A DNA stretch of 14,185 nt, taken from NCBI GenBank assembly GCA_046292445.1, contig JBKBQT010000050.1, forward strand, positions 1 to 14,185, in the 5' to 3' direction. Below, piece after piece: positions 1 to 6,708 of this stretch (its first letter is position 1; the number at the start of each line of letters is the position of its first letter). The position numbers were made by a program, and so were the translations under genes. The DNA is from CALIZF01 sp046292445. GTDB lineage: Bacteria; Pseudomonadota; Alphaproteobacteria; Rhodobacterales; Rhodobacteraceae. The notes beneath the pieces were generated by a model. The model was given only the letters and a program-made list of their open reading frames with translations, made no database searches and was not told the DNA's origin.

Positions 1-12
1 GGGGGGGGGGGG
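1..12. repeat. Twelve-G homopolymer at the window edge
   Basis: The window opens with an uninterrupted run of 12 G. It lies just past the stop codon of the leftward small membrane protein gene, which would read it as a C run. It may be a genuine mononucleotide tract or an artefact at a contig end; the sequence to the left is not visible. Confidence 0.8.
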
Positions 13-14
13 CG

Positions 15-239
15 CTAGCGCAGGTAGCGGGCGAACACGCGCCCGAAGGCGTCCGGGATACCGGCGATAGTGTAACCGCCCGGTCGTTGCGAGACCGCCA
101 CGGCGATCAGCACGGCCGCGATGAGCAGCAGGATCGCGCCGGCCCGCGGCGCGCGCCCCTCGACCGCCGCCGACAGAAGCGACGGCACGGTGAGCACGCC
201 GAGCGTCACGCCGACCACCAGCATCAGATCCGTGTCCAC
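15..239 (-). CDS. Small two-helix membrane protein downstream of pyk
   Basis: This encodes a 74-residue protein of unknown function. It has two hydrophobic segments, about residues 5-25 and 34-50, separated by a short charged loop (EGRAPR), and a short C-terminal tail ending RYLR. I chose the GTG start at 239-237 because a strong Shine-Dalgarno (GGAGGGG, 245-251) lies 5 nt upstream; a later ATG five codons in lacks such a site. The open frame continues further upstream, but that part is the out-of-frame shadow of pyk. The gene starts 29 bp after the pyk stop on the same strand, so it is probably co-transcribed with pyk. From memory, similar small proteins follow pyk in other Rhodobacterales. 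No catalytic motif is visible and I assign no function. Confidence 0.75.
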   Translation of the reverse strand: MDTDLMLVVGVTLGVLTVPSLLSAAVEGRAPRAGAILLLIAAVLIAVAVSQRPGGYTIAGIPDAFGRVFARYLR

Positions 240-268
240 CGGCGCCCCTCCGCAACCCTGCGCAGAGG

Positions 269-1714
269 CTATTCCGCTTCGGCGCGGTAGATCAACCGTT
301 CGTCGCAGGGGGCGACACGCAGGATGTTGGTCGTGCCCTGCACGTTGAAGGGCACGCCGGCGGTGACGACGACCTGATCGGTCTCGACCGCGAACCCGTC
401 GCGCAGCGCGACCCGGACGGCGGCGATCACGGCGCCCTTGAACCGCTCCTGCGGCGGCACGAAGGCGCAATGCGCGCCCCAGGACAGGGTCATCCGCCGC
501 GCGGTCCCGATCAGCGGCGTGAGCGCGATGATCGGCACGCGCGGCCGCTCGCGCGCAACGAGGCTTGCCGTGGTGCCGGAATGGGTGAAGCAGCAGATCG
601 CCTTGATGTCCGTCGTCTCGGCAATCTCGCGCGCCGCCGCCACGATGCCGTCGGCCACCGTCTTGCGGTTGGCGCGGCGCGACGCCTCGATCACCTCGCG
701 GTAAACCGGATCGCCCTCGACCTCCTCGGCCACGGCGTTCATCGTCGCCACCGCCTCGATCGGATACTGCCCGGCCGCGCTCTCGGCCGACAGCATGATG
801 GCGTCGGCGCCCTCGTAGATCGCGGTGGCCACATCCGAAACCTCGGCCCGCGTCGGCATGGGCGAGGTGATCATCGATTCCAGCATCTGCGTCGCCACGA
901 TCACCGGCTTGGCCGCCGCCCGCGCCCCGCGCACCAGCCGCTTCTGGATCGGCGGGACGGCCTGCACCGGCAGTTCCACACCCAGATCGCCGCGGGCGAC
1001 CATGATCCCGTCGGACACCGCCAGGATCGCCTCATAGGCCTTGACCGCCGCCGGCTTCTCGATCTTGGACAGGATCGCGGCGCGCCCGCGCGCCAGCGCC
1101 CGCGCCTCGGTCACATCCTCGGGCCGCTGCACGAACGACAGGGCGAGCCAGTCCACCCCGAGATCGCAGACGAATTCCAGATCGCGCCGGTCCTTGTCGC
1201 TCAGCGCCGCGAGCGGAAGCACGACATCGGGCACGTTCACGCCCTTGCGGTTCGAGATCGTGCCGCCGACGACCACCCGGCAATCGGCGAAATCGGCGCC
1301 GCAGGCCTCGACCGTCAGCCGGATCTTGCCGTCGTTCACCAGCAGCGACGAGCCCGGCTCGAGCGCCGCGAAAATCTCCGGGTGCGGCAGCGTCGCGCGC
1401 GCCGCATCGCCCTCGGCCGGATCGAGGTCGAGCCGGAAGGGTGCCCCCTCGACCAGTTCGGCGCTGCCCTCGGCAAAGGTGCCCACCCGCAGCTTGGGCC
1501 CTTGAAGATCAGCGAGGATGGCGATCGGCCGGCCCGTCTCGGCCTCGACCTGCCGGATGATCGCGTGGCGCGCGCGGATGTCGTCATGGGTGCCGTGGCT
1601 CATGTTCAGGCGGAACACATCTGCCCCGGCCTCCCAGAGCGCGCGGATCGTGGCGTGATCGGACGAGGCCGGGCCGAGCGTTGCGACGATCTTGATCTTG
1701 CGGTGACGTCTCAT
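269..1714 (-). CDS. pyk: Pyruvate kinase
   Basis: This is pyruvate kinase, the cytosolic last step of glycolysis, which transfers phosphate from phosphoenolpyruvate to ADP. The 481-residue product has the usual bacterial length. It begins with the conserved KIKIVATLGPASS segment. Visible landmarks are RLNMSHG (35-41), ADLQGPK (68-74), the inserted B domain (about 72-168), the active-site lysine motif ILSKIEKP with K217 and metal ligand E219, the MVARGDLGVE motif with second metal ligand D243 (238-247), and ATQMLESM (274-281). The C-terminal regulatory domain contains FTHSGTTA (376-383), in the place where phosphorylated effectors bind in related enzymes. The ATG start has GAGGGG (1720-1725) 5 nt upstream. 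A long in-frame upstream extension exists but overlaps the divergent genes and is not credible. The small membrane protein follows 29 bp downstream. Confidence 0.97.
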   Translation of the reverse strand: MRRHRKIKIVATLGPASSDHATIRALWEAGADVFRLNMSHGTHDDIRARHAIIRQVEAETGRPIAILADLQGPKLRVGTFAEGSAELVEGAPFRLDLDPAEGDAARATLPHPEIFAALEPGSSLLVNDGKIRLTVEACGADFADCRVVVGGTISNRKGVNVPDVVLPLAALSDKDRRDLEFVCDLGVDWLALSFVQRPEDVTEARALARGRAAILSKIEKPAAVKAYEAILAVSDGIMVARGDLGVELPVQAVPPIQKRLVRGARAAAKPVIVATQMLESMITSPMPTRAEVSDVATAIYEGADAIMLSAESAAGQYPIEAVATMNAVAEEVEGDPVYREVIEASRRANRKTVADGIVAAAREIAETTDIKAICCFTHSGTTASLVARERPRVPIIALTPLIGTARRMTLSWGAHCAFVPPQERFKGAVIAAVRVALRDGFAVETDQVVVTAGVPFNVQGTTNILRVAPCDERLIYRAEAE

Positions 1715-1738
1715 GTTATCCCCTCGCGGCCCAATCGC

Positions 1739-1767
1739 CTTATGTCCGATGCTGCGCCGCGCGGCAA
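1739..1767 (-). promoter_or_regulatory. Probable sigma-70 promoter of pyk
   Basis: On the minus strand TTGCCG (1762-1767) and CATAAG (1739-1744) are separated by exactly 17 bp, matching -35 and -10 boxes at 4/6 positions each. Transcription would start near 1732 and leave a leader of about 18 nt containing the pyk ribosome binding site. This is inferred from the consensus only. Confidence 0.45.
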
Positions 1768-1819
1768 CTGGCGCGGGACAAGGCGGCAGGCTAGACGGAG
1801 TTGGCCCCTGGACGACGAC

Positions 1820-2590
1820 ATGATGATGACGCAGACCGAGCATGACGCCTACCGCATCATCGGCGCGGACCGCCCCGCCCGCTGGCTCGTCACCTGCGAT
1901 CATGCCGAGAACCGGGTGCCCGACTGGGTCGCAGGGGGCGACCTGGGGATCGCCGCGGCGGACATGGCGCGCCACATCGCCTGGGATGTCGGCGCGGCCG
2001 GCGTTGCGCGCGCCCTTGCGGACCGGCTGGACGCGGCGGCGATCCTCGCGCGGTTCTCGCGCCTCGTGATCGACCCGAACCGCGGCGAGGACGACCCGAC
2101 CCTCGTCATGCGGCTTTACGACGGCTCGATCATCCCGGCCAACCGGCACGCGGACGCGGCCGAGATTGCCCGGCGGCTCGACCGGCTGCACCGGCCCTAT
2201 CACGCGGCGCTGGCCGCGCTGGCGGCGCGCCGGCCCGATACCGTGATCGTCGCCATCCATTCCTTCACGCCCTGCCTGCGCAGGCGCGCGCCGCGGCCCT
2301 GGCATGTCGGCATCCTGTCCGGGCCCGACCGCCGCCTGTCCGACCCGCTGCTGGCGCTGCTGCGGGCCGAGCCCGACCTCTGCGTCGGCGACAACGAACC
2401 CTATGACGGCCACCTGCCGGGCGACGCGATCGACCGGCATGCGCTGACCCCCGGCCGCCTCAACTCCCTGATCGAGTTGCGCAGCGATCTCATCGCCACG
2501 CCTGCGGCGCAGGCGGCCTGGGCGGCCCGCCTTGCCCCGATGCTTGAAAAGGCACTGGCGGCCGCCGATCTTTCGCAAAAGGGAGATTGA
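1820..2590 (+). CDS. N-formylglutamate amidohydrolase family protein
   Basis: This is a predicted hydrolase of the N-formylglutamate amidohydrolase family (COG3931 type). Characterised HutG members release formate from N-formyl-L-glutamate in histidine degradation. The 256-residue product shows the family pattern: TCDHAENRVP (25-34), IDPNRGEDDP (84-93), VAIHSFTPCL (144-153) with a likely metal-binding histidine, and DNEPYDG (191-197) followed by H208 and IELRSDL (218-224). No hut genes are nearby, so the true substrate is uncertain. Start choice is difficult: three ATG codons lie in tandem (1820, 1823, 1826) with no Shine-Dalgarno at normal distance; the only GGAG (1797-1800) is better placed for an in-frame CTG at 1808. 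The DUF1244 gene starts 2 nt after this stop, indicating an operon. Confidence 0.85.
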   Translation: MMMTQTEHDAYRIIGADRPARWLVTCDHAENRVPDWVAGGDLGIAAADMARHIAWDVGAAGVARALADRLDAAAILARFSRLVIDPNRGEDDPTLVMRLYDGSIIPANRHADAAEIARRLDRLHRPYHAALAALAARRPDTVIVAIHSFTPCLRRRAPRPWHVGILSGPDRRLSDPLLALLRAEPDLCVGDNEPYDGHLPGDAIDRHALTPGRLNSLIELRSDLIATPAAQAAWAARLAPMLEKALAAADLSQKGD

Positions 2591-2592
2591 CC

Positions 2593-2931
2593 ATGGATGA
2601 CGCCACCCGGACCGAGATCGAGGCCGCCGCCTTCCGCGCCCTTCTGCATCATCTGATGCAGGCCCGGCCCGATGTGCAGAACATTGACATGATGAACCTC
2701 GCCGGTTTCTGCCGCAACTGCCTCGCGCGCTGGTATCAGGAGGCCGCGAACGCCCGCGGCATCGCGATGGACAAGGACGCGGGGCGTGCCGCAATCTACG
2801 GCATGCCCTACGCCGACTGGGTGGCCCGGCACCAGACCGAGGCGGATGCGGCCAAGAAGGCCGCCTTCGACGCGGCCTTCGCGGCCAACGTTGGCCCGGG
2901 GAAAGACATGGACCCGGCGAAAGACGCCTGA
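2593..2931 (+). CDS. DUF1244 domain protein
   Basis: This encodes a 112-residue soluble protein of the DUF1244 (SMc04008-like) family, which is conserved in proteobacteria but has no established function. The family block is clear: IDMMNLAGFCRNCLARWYQEA (31-51) with a CxxC pair at C40 and C43, then IYGMPYADWVARHQTEA (68-84), ending in an Ala/Lys/Asp-rich helix and tail. The CxxC pair might bind metal or be redox active; this is inference. The ATG at 2593 is preferred over an in-frame TTG at 2587 because AGGGAG (2580-2585) is 7 nt from the ATG. The start lies 2 nt after the amidohydrolase stop, so the two are probably translated from one mRNA. From memory this gene pair recurs beside pyk in related genomes. 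Confidence 0.9.
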   Translation: MDDATRTEIEAAAFRALLHHLMQARPDVQNIDMMNLAGFCRNCLARWYQEAANARGIAMDKDAGRAAIYGMPYADWVARHQTEADAAKKAAFDAAFAANVGPGKDMDPAKDA

Positions 2932-2961
2932 CGCGGCAGTTCGGAAACAATCCGGCGAAGC

Positions 2962-2980
2962 GGCCGGCATTGATGCGGCC
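2962..2980 (+). terminator. Possible weak terminator hairpin after DUF1244
   Basis: GGCC-G-GCA pairs with TGC-GGCC around a four-base loop, with one bulged G, 30 nt after the DUF1244 stop. There is no T tract behind it, so it is at best a weak or Rho-assisted terminator. It sits in the 130-bp gap before the RTX gene. Confidence 0.3.
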
Positions 2981-3004
2981 TGCTTGCCGTCCAGAGCCAG
3001 AGGG

Positions 3005-3033
3005 TTGACTTGATGGCGCCGACACACCATGCC
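3005..3033 (+). promoter_or_regulatory. Weak candidate promoter for the RTX gene
   Basis: TTGACT (3005-3010) is a good -35 match (5/6), but the hexamer 17 bp on, CATGCC (3028-3033), is a poor -10. It is the best sigma-70-like candidate in the 130-bp gap upstream of the RTX gene. Low confidence. Confidence 0.25.
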
Positions 3034-3061
3034 CTGCTTGCAGTAGGTTAAGGGTGCGTTC

Positions 3062-3883
3062 ATGGCGATCTTGGGTCTGTTGCTCCTCATCGGTGCGGGC
3101 TTCGCGCTCAGCGGCCTTGTCGCCTCCCCGCCCGGCGAAGCGGGCGCCCGGATCGACGGGACCGAGGACGACGATGCGCTCTTCGGGACCGATGGCAACG
3201 ACACGATCCGGGCCTTCGGCGGGGATGATTTCGTCAACGGCCTCGGCGGCGACGATCTCATCGACTTCGGCGCCGCCAACGACGACGGGACGGGCGGCGA
3301 CGGAAACGACACCCTGTTCGGCGGAACGGGCAATGACCTTGTGGTCGGCGGCGCCGGGGATGACCGGGTGTTCCTCGGCGACGGCAACGATGCGTCATTC
3401 AACGTGGTCGATCTCGATCCGGCGCTCGACTCGGGCAATGACTTCGTGCGCGGCGGCGCCGGCAACGACCTCATCATCGACACGGCGGGGTCCGATACGC
3501 TTTACGGCGATACCGGCGACGACCGGCTCGATGCGCGCGATGTCACCGACCCGGCAGGCAATCCCGACCTGCTGTTCGGCGGTTTCGGGAACGACGCGCT
3601 GATCGGCGATGCAGGCGACACGATGACGGGCGGCACCGGGGCGGATGTCTTTGCCGCGGTCCTGACAGCCGGCGGCATCCCGATCACAGTCACCGATTTC
3701 GACGACCTCGACCGTCTGGAATTCATCTACCCCGAGGGCGATCCCCGGCCGGTGGTCACGCTGGAACAACGCGGGCCCGACATGCTGGTCCTGCTGGACG
3801 ACCAGATCGCGGCCATCCGCGAACGCATCCCGCCCGAAGCCATCGGACCGGGGCAGATCGCGCTGGTCGCGGGCCGGCTCTGA
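3062..3883 (+). CDS. Calcium-binding RTX-repeat protein with N-terminal anchor
   Basis: This encodes a 273-residue acidic protein with about ten Gly/Asp-rich nonapeptide repeats of the RTX (hemolysin-type calcium-binding) kind from about residue 40 to 197. Examples are GGDGND (78-83), GGTGND (87-92), GGAGDD (96-101) and GGAGND (131-136). Such repeats bind calcium and form a parallel beta-roll outside the cell. Unlike most type I-secreted RTX proteins, it starts with a hydrophobic helix (residues 2-20), followed by a Pro/Gly linker. It is therefore probably anchored in, or exported through, the inner membrane. The C-terminal ~75 residues (ITVTDFDDLDRLEF onward) are a non-repeat beta-rich tail. 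AAGGG (3050-3054) is 7 nt from the ATG. No secretion genes are adjacent. The stop lies 3 bp from the stop of the convergent transaminase gene. Confidence 0.88.
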   Translation: MAILGLLLLIGAGFALSGLVASPPGEAGARIDGTEDDDALFGTDGNDTIRAFGGDDFVNGLGGDDLIDFGAANDDGTGGDGNDTLFGGTGNDLVVGGAGDDRVFLGDGNDASFNVVDLDPALDSGNDFVRGGAGNDLIIDTAGSDTLYGDTGDDRLDARDVTDPAGNPDLLFGGFGNDALIGDAGDTMTGGTGADVFAAVLTAGGIPITVTDFDDLDRLEFIYPEGDPRPVVTLEQRGPDMLVLLDDQIAAIRERIPPEAIGPGQIALVAGRL

Positions 3884-3886
3884 GCC

Positions 3887-4747
3887 TCAGACCGCCGCGG
3901 CCCGCATCGCGTCGAGATAGATCTCGCGCAGCCGCGTCGCGATCCGCCCCGGCCGCCCGTCGCCGAGCACGGCGCCATCGACCTTGACCACCGGCATGAC
4001 AAAGGCCGAGGCCGAGGTGACAAAGGCCTCGTCCGCCGCCTGCGCCTCGGCCAGCGTGAAGGGCCGCTCCTCGACCTCCATCTGCGCCTCGCGCGCCAGG
4101 CGCAGCACCGCGGCGCGGGTGATCCCGTGCAGGATCTCGTTCCCCAGATGCCGCGTGATGATCCGGTTGCCCTTGACGATATAGGCGTTGTTCGACGTGC
4201 CCTCGGTCACGAACCCGTCCTCGACCATCCAGGCGTCATCCGCACCCGCCGCCTTGGCCGCCATCTTGCCCATCGAGGGATAGAGCAGCTGCACCGTCTT
4301 GATGTCGCGCCGCCCCCAGCGCAGGTCGGGGATCGCGATCACCGACCAGCCTGCGCGCGCCGCCGGACTGTCGGCCAGCCCGGGCTTGGACTGCGTGAAC
4401 AGCACCACCGTCGGCACGGTGTCCTTCGGCGGATAGGCGAAATCCCGGTCCCCCGGGTTGCCCCGCGTCACCTGCAGGTAAACGAGGCCATCCACGATCC
4501 CGTTGCGCGCCACCATCTCGCGGTGCAGCGCCAGCCAGGCGTCGTCGTCATGGGGGTTGGCCATGTCAAGTTCGCGCAAGGACCGGTCGAGCCGCCGGCA
4601 ATGGCCGGCAAAGTCGATCAGCTTGCCGCCCAGCACGCTCGTCACCTCATAGACCCCGTCGGCCATCAGGAACCCGCGGTCGAACACCGATACCTTCGCC
4701 TGATCCTCGGGGAGCCAGTCGCCATTCACATGCACGATACGGGTCAT
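3887..4747 (-). CDS. dat: D-amino-acid transaminase (class IV PLP)
   Basis: This is a class IV pyridoxal-phosphate aminotransferase, most like D-amino-acid transaminase, which exchanges the amino group between D-amino acids and 2-oxo acids. The 286-residue length fits the family. Landmarks are VFDRGFLMADGVYEV (21-35), YLQVTRGNPGDR (90-101), the catalytic lysine K150 in RRDIKTVQLLYPSM (147-159), and the cofactor segment MVEDGFVTEGTSNNAYIV (174-191) with E182 near the PLP pyridine nitrogen. YLQVTRG and RDIKT followed by LLY favour the D-specific branch over branched-chain aminotransferases, which share the fold. AGGAG (4754-4758) lies 6 nt before the ATG; an upstream in-frame ATG has no ribosome site. 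The gene is the last of four leftward genes after dgcN, dgcA and a DUF6544 gene, which supports D-amino-acid metabolism. Confidence 0.9.
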   Translation of the reverse strand: MTRIVHVNGDWLPEDQAKVSVFDRGFLMADGVYEVTSVLGGKLIDFAGHCRRLDRSLRELDMANPHDDDAWLALHREMVARNGIVDGLVYLQVTRGNPGDRDFAYPPKDTVPTVVLFTQSKPGLADSPAARAGWSVIAIPDLRWGRRDIKTVQLLYPSMGKMAAKAAGADDAWMVEDGFVTEGTSNNAYIVKGNRIITRHLGNEILHGITRAAVLRLAREAQMEVEERPFTLAEAQAADEAFVTSASAFVMPVVKVDGAVLGDGRPGRIATRLREIYLDAMRAAAV

Positions 4748-4771
4748 CGGGGTCTCCTGAAACGCGCGACG

Positions 4772-4801
4772 CTCATGGCGCAGCACAAGGGGCAAGGTCA
4801 A
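4772..4801 (-). promoter_or_regulatory. Candidate internal promoter for dat
   Basis: On the minus strand TTGACC (4796-4801) and CATGAG (4772-4777) are 18 bp apart in the 63-bp gap between the DUF6544 stop and the dat start. The -35 is a 5/6 match, the -10 only 3/6. It could let dat be expressed apart from the upstream genes. Confidence 0.28.
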
Positions 4802-4810
4802 GGCCGCCGG

Positions 4811-5656
4811 TCAACGGCCCGGCAGGCTGTAGTCATTCAGATCGACGACGAAAAACGGAAAATAGTCCGGCGTGCCGAAGTTGTTGCCGGCCTCGACATG
4901 GAACGGGACGCGAAACCCGTCAACCGCGCGCCAATCCGAAAGGACCCCGCCGAAGGGCTGTTCCCGCCAGATCCGCTCGGGATTGGCGTCCGTCCAGCGC
5001 GGGAACACGACCGCGATCAACCGCCCGTCCGGCGCGACATGCAGCTCCACGACCTGCGCGAGTCCCCCGTGCGTGACGACCGCGCGCGCCCGGTCGGGGT
5101 CTTGGCCCGCCTCCCAGGCGACCGCCGGCCCCGGCAGCAGGGCCGCGGGCGTCCAGAAGGCGGCCTCGGCGACGTAACGGCCATAGGCCGCGCGACTGTG
5201 GTCCGGCGTGCCGCCCATCCGCGCGACCGGGATCAACCCCATCATCCAGAACCGCGTCCATTGGCCGGCATCCGACCCCGAGAGCAGCATCGCGCCGCGC
5301 CGTGCCGTCATCGACCACACAAAGCCCTCCGGTGCCGCCAGCGTCTGGCGCGCCGTCATGGCCATGTATGCAGGGGCCTCGCGCGTGCCCATCGAGAACG
5401 TCCCGGTCATCGAGAACTGCGCAACGGTGTAAAGCGGCGTGCCCGGCTCGATCGCCCAGAGGAAGTAGCGCCGCGCCGCCTCCGGCAGCGCCGAGACCAT
5501 CTCGGGATCGAAGCGCGCAGGGTCGGCCGGCTGCGTTGCGACCAGCCGCGCCGCCTCGGCGGCATCGGCGCGATGGTCGGACCAGCGCCAGAGCGCGAGC
5601 CCCGCCGCGCCGATCGCCAGCAGGACCGCGAGACCGATCAGCAGCACCTTGCCCAT
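4811..5656 (-). CDS. DUF6544-family membrane-anchored protein
   Basis: This encodes a 281-residue protein that I recognise as a member of the uncharacterised DUF6544 family. It has one N-terminal membrane helix (about residues 3-24), an Ala-rich linker, then a predicted extracytoplasmic domain. Family-type segments are PEAARRYFLWAIEPGTPL, QTLAAPEGFVWSM, LSGSDAGQWTRFWMMGLIPV, the segment ending EAAFWTPAALLPG, and a C-terminal FGG...FRVPFHVEAGNNFGTPDYFPFF. The fold seems rich in beta strands and aromatic residues, perhaps a lipid or small-hydrophobe binding shell; that is only inference. The ATG at 5656 has a GGGGGG tract just upstream and lies 19 nt after the dgcA stop, so the gene belongs to the dgcN-dgcA transcription unit. 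No catalytic motif is evident and its job in that operon is unknown. Confidence 0.82.
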   Translation of the reverse strand: MGKVLLIGLAVLLAIGAAGLALWRWSDHRADAAEAARLVATQPADPARFDPEMVSALPEAARRYFLWAIEPGTPLYTVAQFSMTGTFSMGTREAPAYMAMTARQTLAAPEGFVWSMTARRGAMLLSGSDAGQWTRFWMMGLIPVARMGGTPDHSRAAYGRYVAEAAFWTPAALLPGPAVAWEAGQDPDRARAVVTHGGLAQVVELHVAPDGRLIAVVFPRWTDANPERIWREQPFGGVLSDWRAVDGFRVPFHVEAGNNFGTPDYFPFFVVDLNDYSLPGR

Positions 5657-5675
5657 AAACTGCCCCCCGTTCGGC

Positions 5676-6638
5676 TCACCCCCAAAGCGCCGCCTCGGGC
5701 GGATGCACCCCCGCTTCGTCATAGCGCAAGGGATGATCGCGGTCCTCGGCCAGCAGGAGCGGGCCGTCGAGATCGACCACCGCAGCATCCTGCGCGACCA
5801 GCACCGCGGGCGCCATGGCGAGCGAGCTGCCCACCATGCAGCCGACCATCACCCCGAATCCCGCCGCCACCGCCGCATCCCGCAGCGCCAGCGCCTCGGT
5901 CAGCCCGCCGGTCTTGTCGAGCTTGATGTTGACCATGTCATACTTGCCCTTGAGACCCGCCAGTGAGGCGCGGTCATGGCAGCTCTCGTCGGCACAGACC
6001 GGCAGCGGCCGCGCGATCTCGCCCAGCATCCCGTCCTGCCCGGCCGGCAGCGGCTGCTCGACCAGCGCCACGCCGAGCCGCACCAGATGCGGCGCCAGAT
6101 CGGCATAGACCTCGGCCGTCCAGCCCTCGTTGGCATCGACGATGATCCGCGTCGCCGGCGCCCCCGCCCGCACCGCCTCGAGCCGCGGCATGTCGCCCGG
6201 CGTGCCGAGCTTGATCTTCAGGAGCGGCCGGTGCGCATTGGCCGCCGCCGCCGCCCGCATCGCCTCGGGCGCATCGAGCGAAAGCGTATAGGCCGTCACC
6301 CGCGGCCCCGGCGCCGCCAGCCCCGCAATCTCCCAGACCCGCCGCCCGGCCGCCTTCGCCTCGAGATCCCAGAGCGCGCAATCGACCGCGTTGCGCGCCG
6401 CCCCGGGCGGCAGCGCATCCTGCAGCCCCGCCCGCCCGATCCCCTCGGGCAGGCCGGCGATCTGCGCCGTCACGCTCTCGAGGCTCTCGCCATACCGCGC
6501 ATAGGGCACGCATTCGCCGCGCCCGGTCGCCCCGCCCCGCGCGACGGTTGCGGTCAGCACCCGCGCCTCGGTCCGGCTGCCCCGCGCGATGGTGAACACC
6601 TGCGCCAGCCGGAACGTCTCTACCCTTGCCGCAATCAC
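5676..6638 (-). CDS. dgcA: N-acetyl-D-Glu racemase / dipeptide epimerase DgcA
   Basis: This is an enolase-superfamily enzyme of the dipeptide epimerase (Ala-Glu epimerase) branch, 320 residues, cytosolic and Mg2+ dependent. Adjacent to a DUF1611 gene such proteins are named DgcA, the racemase that turns N-acetyl-D-Glu into N-acetyl-L-Glu during D-glutamate use. Visible features are the capping-domain start, GRGECVPYARYGES (39-52), the catalytic KIK pair (141-143), metal ligands in IVDANEGW (D168), VEQPLP (E194) and ADESCHD (D217), the second catalytic lysine in NIKLDKTGGL (K239), and GCMVGSSLAMAP (266-277). I chose the GTG at 6638 because CGGGGGC lies just upstream; the longer upstream frame crosses the intergenic repeat. 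The gene is 70 bp downstream of dgcN. A plain L-Ala-D/L-Glu epimerase in peptidoglycan peptide recycling is the alternative. Confidence 0.88.
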   Translation of the reverse strand: MIAARVETFRLAQVFTIARGSRTEARVLTATVARGGATGRGECVPYARYGESLESVTAQIAGLPEGIGRAGLQDALPPGAARNAVDCALWDLEAKAAGRRVWEIAGLAAPGPRVTAYTLSLDAPEAMRAAAAANAHRPLLKIKLGTPGDMPRLEAVRAGAPATRIIVDANEGWTAEVYADLAPHLVRLGVALVEQPLPAGQDGMLGEIARPLPVCADESCHDRASLAGLKGKYDMVNIKLDKTGGLTEALALRDAAVAAGFGVMVGCMVGSSLAMAPAVLVAQDAAVVDLDGPLLLAEDRDHPLRYDEAGVHPPEAALWG

Positions 6639-6650
6639 AACCGCCCCCGT

Positions 6651-6680
6651 TTCAGGCTGGCCCAAATATCCCCGCCGGAG
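6651..6680 (-). repeat. Rhodobacterales-type extragenic element, copy A
   Basis: Read on the minus strand this is CTCCGGCGGGGATATTTG, then 8 nt, then TGAA. It starts about 29 nt after the dgcN stop and runs into the dgcA ribosome binding region. The core TATTTG-N8-TGAA is shared with a second copy at 10516-10548, also behind a stop codon and in the same sense as the preceding gene. I recognise the CCTCCGGCGGGGATATTT string as common at gene ends in this order. Confidence 0.6.
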
Positions 6681-6708
6681 GCTCCCGCACGCGCCACCCG
6701 CGCGCCGC

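Noticed and set aside
470..1819. Long rightward open frame antisense to pyk, running into the amidohydrolase gene
   Set aside because: The part opposite pyk is low-complexity Arg/His/Asp/Gly sequence with no domain, as expected from the third-position G+C bias of the real gene; only the part from 1820 is a recognisable protein.
1715..3025. In-frame upstream extension of pyk to 918 residues
   Set aside because: It would overlap both divergent genes, is low complexity, and the normal 481-residue protein has its own promoter-like and ribosome binding sequences.
4127..5926. 599-residue rightward open frame
   Set aside because: It is antisense to dat, DUF6544 and dgcA, rich in Arg/Pro/His, with no motif. 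The opposite strand has clear ribosome sites and conserved catalytic residues.
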